A DNA stretch of 19,033 bases. Origin: Deltaproteobacteria bacterium. GTDB lineage: Bacteria; Myxococcota_A; UBA9160; SMWR01. The position numbers and the translations under genes were made by a program. The stretch spans positions 1 through 19,033 of the forward strand of contig JAFDAW010000075.1 of assembly GCA_019313605.1 (NCBI GenBank), written 5' to 3'. The notes beneath the pieces are model-generated. The model was not told the DNA's origin and searched no databases. It was given only the letters and a program-made list of their open reading frames with translations. How positions within the stretch are numbered: position 1 is the first letter of the stretch; every line of letters begins with the position of its first letter. Below are positions 12,333-19,033 of this stretch, piece by piece.

Positions 12333-15300
12333 TCAAATCGACAACTCCGTCACACTCCGTCCGAACAGTCCGTCGACATCGGCCAGCAATGCCGCATTGG
12401 CGCGGACCCCCGCTGCACCGTTTAGCGAAAGAATCGTTTCGCTCTCACCCGGGATGACGAGTCGGACGACCACCCGGCACTCACCGAGGTTCTTCTCGAG
12501 CAGGTCGCGAAGCGCACGCAAGCGATCGGGGGACGCCTCGTCCTCGCGGACCGTCACCTGAAGCTGGGTGGAGAGCTTTTCCTCCGCGCGATCGAGTTCG
12601 AGCACGTCCCGGACCAGGATCTTCGCTGGATCGCCGTGTTCGAGCGTTCCGGAAACCAGCAGCGGAACCGGCCCACTCTCGCCGTCCCCCTCGATCGCAC
12701 CTTTGATCAGACTGCCGAAGCGCTCGAAGGGCGCGCTGAAAATCACGAGATCGAAGCTCCCCTGAAGATCCTCGAGCGTACCGAAGGCCATCAGCTTGTT
12801 CTGGCGGGTGCGGGTTTCTCGCAGGGACGTGAGGATCCCGCCGACCCGTACTTCCCGGCCGTCTGAGCCCTTCGTGTCGTCGGAGTTCACTTCGGCGAAG
12901 CGCGCGAGGCGGCCCGCGGCCTCTGCAAGTGGGTGGCCCGACACGTAGAAGCCGAGCACCTGTTTTTCGAGATCGAGGCGCTGGCGCTCGGCCCACTCGG
13001 CTGCCTCCGGCAGCGCCGGCACCCGGATGTCAGCGCCGCCCGGGCCGCCGAAGAGGCTTCCCTGGCCGATCTCGCGATCGCGCTGAGAGGCGGCGCCCGC
13101 CTCGAGCGCGGTGTCCAATCCGGCCCAGACCGCGGCCCGGTTCTCGTGCAGCGAATCGAACGCACCGCACTTGACCAGGCTTTCGACCACCCGGCGATTG
13201 ACCCGCCGGCCGTCGATTCGATCCGCAAAATCGAAGAAATTCTTGAATCGGCCGCCCTCGCCCGCACGCGCCTCGAGAATCGAATCGATCGCGCCCTCCC
13301 CCACGTTCTTCACACCCGCCAGACCGAAGCGGATACCCCCACTCGCGACGGTAAAGTCGCGCGCCGACTCGTTGACGTCCGGCGGCAACAATTCGACTCC
13401 GCGCTGACGAATGTGTGTGATGTAGCGACCCAACTTGTCGTTGTTGCCCGCCTCCGTGGTCATCACCGAGGCGAGGTATTCGAGCTCGTAATTCGCCTTG
13501 AGATAGGCGGTCTGAAAAGTGATCAGCGCATAGGCGGTGGAGTGCGACTTCGCGAAGCCATAGCCCGCAAATTCGGCCATCAGCTTGAAGACCTCTTCGG
13601 CCTTCTGGCGGTCGATGTTTCGCTCGACGGCCCCCGACACGAAGCGCTCGTGTTGCTGCTCCATTTCGACGGCTTTCTTCTTGCCCATCGCGCGGCGCAG
13701 CAAATCGGCCTCGCCGAGGCTGTAACCCGCGAGGCGGTTGGCGATCTGGAGCACCTGGTCCTGATAGACGATCACGCCGAGCGTTTCCGCGGTGAGCTCC
13801 TCGAGCTCGGGGAGCAGGTACTCGACGCGCGTGAGGCCGTGTTTGCGGTTGACGAAGTCGTCCACCATGCCCGAACCGAGCGGGCCGGGTCGGTAGAGGG
13901 CGACGATCGGAATCAACTCTTTGAAGCTCTGGGGGCGCAGCTTTGCGACGAGTTCGGTCATGCCCGCAGACTCGACCTGGAACACGCACTCGGTGTCGCC
14001 GCTCGAGAGCAACGCGTAGGTTTTTGGGTCGTCGAGCGGCACCGCTTCGATCTGAAAATCCGGGTCGTGGACTTCGCGAATTCGGCGTTCGGTATCCGCA
14101 ATGGTGGTGAGGGTCTTGAGCCCGAGGAAGTCGAACTTGATCAAGCCGAGCTTCTCGACGCAGCGCATGTCGAACTGCGTCATCACGTCGCCCGACTTCG
14201 GGTCGCGATACAGGGGCACCTGCTCGATCAGCGGTCGATCGCCGATCACGACGCCGGCCGCATGGGTCGAGGCGTGGCGCGTCAGGCCCTCGAGGCCGCG
14301 CGCGGTCTCGAGCAACTTCGCCACCTGCCCGTCCGCTTCGGCCCGCGCGCGCAAATCGGCCGACTGTTCGATCGCCTCGTTGAGCGTGATCCCGAGCGTC
14401 TCGGGCACCATCTTCGCGATGCGGTCGACGTCGCCGTAGGGCATTCCGCGCACCCGGCCCACATCGCGAATCGCCGCGCGCGCCTGAAGCTTCCCGAAGG
14501 TGACGATCCGCGCGACCCGTTTCTCGTCGTCCCCTTCGCCGTTGTATTTGTCGGAGACGTATTGGATGACCCGGTCCCGGCCCCGCATGCATAAGTCCAC
14601 ATCGATGTCGGGCATCGAGACCCGCTCGGGGTTCAGGAACCGCTCGAAGATAATGTCGTATTCGATTGGATCTACGCCGGTTATACCGAGGCCATAGGCG
14701 ACGAGACTGCCCGCCGCCGAGCCGCGGCCCGGGCCGACAGGGATCCCCTCGCGCCGTGCAAAATCGATGAAGTCGGCCACGATCAGGAAGTAACCCGCAA
14801 AGCCCATCGGCCCGATCACACCGAGTTCGTGCTCGAGCCGCTCCTGGTAGCCGGCGTATTTGGGCGGCAGCGGCTCGTCGGGCTCGAGGCCGAGGCGCTC
14901 GCGCAGCCCCCGCCACGCCGCCGCTTCGAGCACTTCGTTCTTGGTGGTTCCGGCGGGAACCTGAAAATCCGGCAGGTGGTACTCGCCGGTATCGACACCG
15001 AGATCGAGCTCGCAGCGCTCGGCGATCTCGAGACTGTTCGCCAGCGCCGACGGGTGATCGCGGAAGACCTCCGCCATTTCGTCGCCAGACTTGAGGTAGA
15101 AGCCCTGCCCGTCGAATTTGAAGCGGTTCGGGTCATCGATCGTGGACGCGGTGCCGATGCAGAGCAGCGCTTCGTGGTGCTCATGGTCGCCCTGGCTGAG
15201 GTAGTGACAGTCGTTGGTCGCGAGCAGCGGCAGCCCCATGTCGGTCGACATCTTCACGAGCTCGGCGTTGACCAGATCCTGATCGCCGATGCCATGGCGC

Positions 15301-15845
15301 TGGAGTTCCAGGTAGAACCGGTCCGGGAAGATGCCGGAAAACTCCTCGACGAGGCGCCAGGCCTCCTGCACCTGCCCGCCCGTGATCGCGCGCGAAACCA
15401 TCGACGAGAGGCAGCCCGACGTGGCGATCAAACCCTCGCTGTGCTCTCGCAACAGATCCAGGTCGATCCGCGGCTTGTAGTAGAAGCCCTCGAGGTAGGC
15501 CTTCGAAACCAGGTAGACGAGATTGCGGTAGCCGGTCTGATTGCTCGCGAGCAGCAGCAGGTGATTGATCGCGTCGTAACCGCTGGAGTCCTTCTCGCGC
15601 TTCTCCTTCAAAAAACGCGATTCGGAGGCCAGGTAGACCTCGCAGCCGAGGATCGGCTTGATGCCGGTCTCCCGCGCGCGCACGTAGAACTCCACCGCGC
15701 CAAAGAGATTGCCGTGATCGGTCAGCGCCACGGCCGGCATGTTCAACGCCTTGGCGCGCTCGAACAGCGGATTGATCTTGATGGCACCGTCGAGCAGCGA
15801 GTACTGACTGTGGAGATGGAGATGGACGAAGGGACTACTCGACAC
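12333..15845 (-). CDS. dnaE: DNA polymerase III alpha subunit
   Basis: This is the 1170-residue replicative polymerase, close to the 1160 of E. coli. The N-terminal PHP domain starts FVHLHLHSQYSLLDG (His8, His10) and keeps TDHGNLFG and TNDCHY (His214). The polymerase core has the PDIDVD motif (catalytic Asp413, Asp415), the third catalytic Asp572 in IKFDFLGLKTLT, and GPGRGSAAGSLVAYGL. After a helix-hairpin-helix region comes QGSLF (Gln928), matching the internal beta-clamp-binding motif, then an OB domain (VGGILTSLRE). The start is GTG at 15845, with GAGGAA 7 nt upstream and the PHP motif at the usual distance; a GTG at 15887 would add 14 residues without a good ribosome site. It begins 60 nt after guaA. 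Confidence 0.97.
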   Translation of the reverse strand: MSSSPFVHLHLHSQYSLLDGAIKINPLFERAKALNMPAVALTDHGNLFGAVEFYVRARETGIKPILGCEVYLASESRFLKEKREKDSSGYDAINHLLLLASNQTGYRNLVYLVSKAYLEGFYYKPRIDLDLLREHSEGLIATSGCLSSMVSRAITGGQVQEAWRLVEEFSGIFPDRFYLELQRHGIGDQDLVNAELVKMSTDMGLPLLATNDCHYLSQGDHEHHEALLCIGTASTIDDPNRFKFDGQGFYLKSGDEMAEVFRDHPSALANSLEIAERCELDLGVDTGEYHLPDFQVPAGTTKNEVLEAAAWRGLRERLGLEPDEPLPPKYAGYQERLEHELGVIGPMGFAGYFLIVADFIDFARREGIPVGPGRGSAAGSLVAYGLGITGVDPIEYDIIFERFLNPERVSMPDIDVDLCMRGRDRVIQYVSDKYNGEGDDEKRVARIVTFGKLQARAAIRDVGRVRGMPYGDVDRIAKMVPETLGITLNEAIEQSADLRARAEADGQVAKLLETARGLEGLTRHASTHAAGVVIGDRPLIEQVPLYRDPKSGDVMTQFDMRCVEKLGLIKFDFLGLKTLTTIADTERRIREVHDPDFQIEAVPLDDPKTYALLSSGDTECVFQVESAGMTELVAKLRPQSFKELIPIVALYRPGPLGSGMVDDFVNRKHGLTRVEYLLPELEELTAETLGVIVYQDQVLQIANRLAGYSLGEADLLRRAMGKKKAVEMEQQHERFVSGAVERNIDRQKAEEVFKLMAEFAGYGFAKSHSTAYALITFQTAYLKANYELEYLASVMTTEAGNNDKLGRYITHIRQRGVELLPPDVNESARDFTVASGGIRFGLAGVKNVGEGAIDSILEARAGEGGRFKNFFDFADRIDGRRVNRRVVESLVKCGAFDSLHENRAAVWAGLDTALEAGAASQRDREIGQGSLFGGPGGADIRVPALPEAAEWAERQRLDLEKQVLGFYVSGHPLAEAAGRLARFAEVNSDDTKGSDGREVRVGGILTSLRETRTRQNKLMAFGTLEDLQGSFDLVIFSAPFERFGSLIKGAIEGDGESGPVPLLVSGTLEHGDPAKILVRDVLELDRAEEKLSTQLQVTVREDEASPDRLRALRDLLEKNLGECRVVVRLVIPGESETILSLNGAAGVRANAALLADVDGLFGRSVTELSI

Positions 15846-15905
15846 CCGGCGATTCCTCGCAAGAGGCGGGTTCTCGCGCCCCGACACTGTGTCGCTGGCC
15901 GCCCG

Positions 15906-17477
15906 TCACTCCCACTCGATGGTAGCGGGTGGCTTCGACGAGATGTCGTAGACGACGCGATTGATTCCCTTGACCTCGTTGATGATTCGACTGGAGATCG
16001 ACTCGAGCACCTCGTTCGGCAGCCGCGCCCAATCCGCGGTCATCGCGTCGACTGAAGTCACGCAGCGAACTGCGATCACGTTGTCGTAGGTGCGTTCATC
16101 GCCCATCACGCCCACGGTCTGGATCGGCAGGAAGACCGCAAAGCCCTGCCACATCTGGTCGTACAGGCCCGCTCGGGTGATCTCCTGGGTCACGATCGCA
16201 TCCGCAGCGCGAACCGCTTGAAGCCTTTCGGCAGTCACGTCAGCGATGATGCGAACCGCGAGGCCCGGGCCCGGGAATGGGTGTCGCCCAATCGCGGTTT
16301 TGGGAAGACCGAGCTTGCGGCCGACTTCGCGCACTTCGTCCTTGAAGAGCTCGCGAAGTGGCTCGACGAGTTCGAGTCGCATCTCGTCCGGCAATCCGCC
16401 GACATTGTGGTGGGTCTTGATCGTGACCGACTGCCCCTTGACGGACACGCTTTCGATCACGTCGGGGTAGAGGGTGCCCTGCACGAGATAATCCGCGCCG
16501 CCGAGTCGATCGGCTTCTTCCTGGAACACCTCGATGAACACCCGCCCGATGATCTTGCGCTTCCGTTCGGGGTCTTCGACACCTGCGAGTTCACTCAAGA
16601 AGCGATCTTGCGCATCCACCGTCACGAGCGAGTGGTCGAGCACGTCGCCGAAGAGGCGCTCGACTTCGGTGCGCTCACCGGCGCGCAATAGACCGTTGTC
16701 GACGAAGATGCAGGTCAGCTGATCGCCGACCGCACGATGGACCAACGTCGCGGCGACGCTCGAGTCCACGCCGCCCGACAGCCCGCAGATGACCCGGCCG
16801 TCACCGATCTGCTCCCGAATCCGCTCGATGGCGTCTTCGATGAAGGAATCCATCGACCAGCTGGCGCGGGCGCGGCAGATACCGAGCGCGAAATTCTTCA
16901 GCATCGCGGTTCCGCCGTCGGTGTGTACGACCTCGGGATGAAACTGAACTCCCCAGATCGGACGATCCCGATCGCGCACGGCCGCGAACGGCGAACCATC
17001 GCTGGTGGCGAGCGCCTCGAAGCTCTCGGGCAGGCGGAGCAACCGGTCGCCGTGGCTCATCCAGACCACGCGTTCGACGCCCCCTTCGAGCTCCGCAAAG
17101 AGCGGGTCGTCGCGCTCGATCTTCAGCAGTGCGCGCCCATATTCCCGATCGTCCGCTTTTTCGACGAGCCCGCCGAGGTGATGAGCGAGGAGCTGAAGGC
17201 CGTAACAGATCCCGAGCACCGGGCATCCGATGTCGAGGATCGCCCGATCGAAGTGCGGCGCACCTTCTTCGAGCACGCTCGAAGGGCCACCCGACAAGAC
17301 GATTCCGACCGGTTTGCGCGCACGAAGGGTCTCCGCGTCGATGGTGCCGGGCAGGATCTCGCAGTAGATGCCCTGTTCGCGAATTCGCCGCGCAATCAGC
17401 TGGCTGTACTGCGCGCCAAAATCGAGCACGACGATGCGATCGCCGTGGATATCACTCTGCTCGGGGGGAGGAACCAT
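15906..17477 (-). CDS. guaA: GMP synthase (glutamine-hydrolysing)
   Basis: GuaA converts XMP to GMP using ATP and glutamine. The 523-residue protein has a class I amidotransferase domain (14-205) with nucleophile Cys91 in GICYGLQL and His180/Glu182 in QFHPE. The ATP-pyrophosphatase domain begins near 208 with PP-loop SGGVDSS (234-240). The C-terminal dimerisation domain ends with DISSKPPATIEWE, which is family-typical. The ATG at 17477 is preceded by GGAG 13 nt away, which is long. An out-of-frame ATG closer to that site opens only an 11-codon frame and is probably accidental. It lies 79 nt after guaB, with a hairpin between them, and forms the usual guaB-guaA pair. Confidence 0.98.
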   Translation of the reverse strand: MVPPPEQSDIHGDRIVVLDFGAQYSQLIARRIREQGIYCEILPGTIDAETLRARKPVGIVLSGGPSSVLEEGAPHFDRAILDIGCPVLGICYGLQLLAHHLGGLVEKADDREYGRALLKIERDDPLFAELEGGVERVVWMSHGDRLLRLPESFEALATSDGSPFAAVRDRDRPIWGVQFHPEVVHTDGGTAMLKNFALGICRARASWSMDSFIEDAIERIREQIGDGRVICGLSGGVDSSVAATLVHRAVGDQLTCIFVDNGLLRAGERTEVERLFGDVLDHSLVTVDAQDRFLSELAGVEDPERKRKIIGRVFIEVFQEEADRLGGADYLVQGTLYPDVIESVSVKGQSVTIKTHHNVGGLPDEMRLELVEPLRELFKDEVREVGRKLGLPKTAIGRHPFPGPGLAVRIIADVTAERLQAVRAADAIVTQEITRAGLYDQMWQGFAVFLPIQTVGVMGDERTYDNVIAVRCVTSVDAMTADWARLPNEVLESISSRIINEVKGINRVVYDISSKPPATIEWE

Positions 17478-17500
17478 TCGCCGTCATTCGCTCCAGTAAC

Positions 17501-17525
17501 ACTTCCGCTGGGTGGCTGCGGAAGT
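17501..17525 (-). promoter_or_regulatory. Hairpin in the guaB-guaA spacer
   Basis: Perfect 8-bp arms, ACTTCCGC at 17501-17508 and GCGGAAGT at 17518-17525, are separated by 9 nt. The hairpin lies 23 nt upstream of the guaA start and inside the putative common mRNA. No U run follows, so it is not a standard terminator. It could set relative mRNA stability, or be an operator. Confidence 0.4.
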
Positions 17526-17556
17526 CGGTCGGGTTCGAGGCCGAGAACGATCGAGG

Positions 17557-19020
17557 CTACTCGATTCGATAGTTCGGAGCTTCTTTGGTGATGATCACGT
17601 CGTGAACGTGGCTTTCCTGGAGGCCTGCCGAGGAGATCCGTATGAAGCGCGCGCGCGCGCGCAGCTCATTGAGATTCGGCGCTCCGATATAGCCCATTCC
17701 CGACCGCAAGCCGCCAACGAGTTGGTGGATGTTGCTCGTGAGGCTTCCGCGGTAGGGAATCCGCCCTTCGATCCCTTCGGGCACCAGCTTCGAGCCATCC
17801 CGCACATCCGCCTGGAAGTAGCGGTCTGCGCTGCCTTCGGCCATGGCGCCGAGTGATCCCATTCCGCGGTAGACCTTGTAGGAGCGTCCCTGGTAGAGGA
17901 CGACCTCCCCGGGTGCTTCATCGGTCCCCGCAAACAAGGCGCCGATCATCACGGTCGAGGCGCCCGCTGCGAGTGCCTTGACGACGTCGCCCGAAAACTT
18001 GATGCCGCCGTCGGAGATCACGGGCACGCCGGCCTTCTGGCTGACCACCGCACACTCCATCACCGCGGTGAATTGTGGCACCCCTACACCCGCGATGACG
18101 CGGGTCGTGCAAATCGATCCGGGGCCGACACCGACCTTCACCGCGGATACGCCGCTCTTGATCAGCGCCTCGCAGCCCTCGGGTGTCGCCACGTTGCCGC
18201 CGATCAGCGGAAGATCCGGAAAGGTTCGGCGCAGTGATTGCACCGCATCGAGCACGCCCTGCGAATGCCCATGTGCGGTATCGACGACGATGACGTCCAC
18301 ACCGGCATCCACCAGAGCCTGGGTTCGCTCGAGACGCTGCTCGTCGACTCCCACTGCGGCACCGCACAAGAGCCGCCCGAGCGAATCCTTGGACGCGTCG
18401 GGGAAACGCTCGCTCTTTTCGATGTCCTTGATGGTGATCAGCCCGCAGAGCACGCCGTGGTCATCGACCACGAGCAGTTTCTCGATCCGGTGCTTGTGGA
18501 GGAGCTCCTTGGCGAGGTCGATCGTCGTGCCGGGCGGAACCGTCACCAGGTTCTCGCGCGTCATGACCATCGAGATTTCTTGATGGGTGTCGCGCACGAA
18601 GCGCAGATCGCGGTTGGTCAAGATCCCGACCAGTTTTCCGTCTCGGGTGACGGGCACGCCCGAAATTCGGTAGCGGGCCATGACTTCGAGCGCTTCGTAG
18701 ATCCGCTGCTCGGGTTGCATCGTGATCGGGTCGACGATCATGCCCGACTCGCTGCGCTTGACCTTGTCGACTTCGCCGGCCTGGGCGCTGACCGACATGT
18801 TCTTGTGGATCATGCCGATGCCGCCGTTCTGGGCCAGGCAGATCGCGGTCTCGTGTTCGGTGATGGTGTCCATCGCCGCCGAAACGAGCGGGGTGTTCAG
18901 GGAGATTTCGCGGGTCAGCGAGCAGCCGAGATCGACGTCCTGCGGAAGCACATCGCTGGCACCAGGCGAGAGAAGGACGTCGTCGAACGTCAGACCCTCT
19001 CGGATGAGGCTATCGCTCAT
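17557..19020 (-). CDS. guaB: Inosine-5'-monophosphate dehydrogenase
   Basis: GuaB oxidises IMP to XMP with NAD, the first committed step toward GMP. The 487-residue protein has the TIM-barrel start (LTFDDVLLSPG, PLVSAAMDTITE), two CBS domains (about 95-145 and 155-205) that bind regulatory purine nucleotides, and catalytic Cys304 in GVGPGSICTTRVIAGVG. The flap region has YRGMGSLGAM (384-393) and EGIEGRIPYRG. The C-terminal RARARAR stretch is encoded by an alternating GC tract near 17648-17662. Length equals the E. coli enzyme (488). The ATG at 19020 lies 13 nt from the window edge, so the promoter and ribosome site are not visible. It heads the block that continues into guaA. Confidence 0.98.
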   Translation of the reverse strand: MSDSLIREGLTFDDVLLSPGASDVLPQDVDLGCSLTREISLNTPLVSAAMDTITEHETAICLAQNGGIGMIHKNMSVSAQAGEVDKVKRSESGMIVDPITMQPEQRIYEALEVMARYRISGVPVTRDGKLVGILTNRDLRFVRDTHQEISMVMTRENLVTVPPGTTIDLAKELLHKHRIEKLLVVDDHGVLCGLITIKDIEKSERFPDASKDSLGRLLCGAAVGVDEQRLERTQALVDAGVDVIVVDTAHGHSQGVLDAVQSLRRTFPDLPLIGGNVATPEGCEALIKSGVSAVKVGVGPGSICTTRVIAGVGVPQFTAVMECAVVSQKAGVPVISDGGIKFSGDVVKALAAGASTVMIGALFAGTDEAPGEVVLYQGRSYKVYRGMGSLGAMAEGSADRYFQADVRDGSKLVPEGIEGRIPYRGSLTSNIHQLVGGLRSGMGYIGAPNLNELRARARFIRISSAGLQESHVHDVIITKEAPNYRIE

Positions 19021-19033
19021 GTTGATGCTTTTT

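Noticed and set aside
12933..14594. 553-codon plus-strand frame inside dnaE
   Set aside because: It is antisense to conserved dnaE catalytic motifs, has no recognisable domain and mirrors dnaE codon structure.
13030..14916. 628-codon minus-strand frame overlapping dnaE in another frame
   Set aside because: It is Arg-rich low-complexity translation of dnaE out of frame.
17445..17487. 11-codon leader peptide overlapping the guaA start
   Set aside because: The out-of-frame ATG is only 3 nt from GGAG, the peptide has no regulatory codon run, and such short frames are expected by chance.
17648..17662. Alternating GC tract as a Z-DNA or repeat element
   Set aside because: It lies within conserved guaB coding sequence (Arg-Ala repeats) and is explained by codon use.

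Overview
The window is GC-rich bacterial chromosome, dominated by housekeeping genes on the minus strand. The gene order thrS-infC-rpmI-rplT-pheS-pheT-ihfA followed by a MerR-type regulator, an IhfA rather than a plain HU protein, and an IF3 with a long Ala/Glu-rich C-terminal tail all suggest a deltaproteobacterium in the broad sense (Myxococcota, Desulfobacterota or a related lineage). That placement is an inference from gene content and order, not a phylogeny.

Region 3727-19020 is one co-directional block read right to left: guaB, guaA, dnaE, a predicted exported protein of unknown function, tRNA-Val(GAC), thrS, infC, rpmI, rplT, pheS, pheT, ihfA and a MerR regulator. Intergenic gaps are under about 100 nt, and several junctions overlap (pheS/pheT TGATG, infC/rpmI TAACG). 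The block combines GMP synthesis, the replicative polymerase, translation initiation and ribosome assembly, two aminoacyl-tRNA synthetases and a nucleoid protein. Two start sites are unusual. infC probably starts at an ATC codon that has a well-placed Shine-Dalgarno sequence. rpmI has no ATG, GTG or TTG start at all, and its best candidate is an ACG overlapping the infC stop.

Region 1-3726 looks accessory. A small plus-strand gene (3210-3677, possibly PLAT-like) converges on the MerR gene and ends in three 17-bp tandem repeats that place a TGA in each forward frame. It is divergent from a minus-strand gene (1334-2950) encoding an ExeA-like AAA+ ATPase with a single membrane helix and a C-terminal PEGA domain. 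Their shared upstream region carries two operator-like inverted repeats 32 bp apart. Downstream of the ATPase gene lie tRNA-Pro(GGG) and then, after a 357-bp stretch without a gene but with inverted repeats and a consensus -10 box, a single-pass membrane protein of unknown function (165-836) with a run of nine C in its coding strand.

I found no CRISPR array, insertion sequence, phage gene or rRNA. The most novel parts are the AAA-TM-PEGA protein with its neighbours and the two non-canonical start codons in the IF3/L35 segment.
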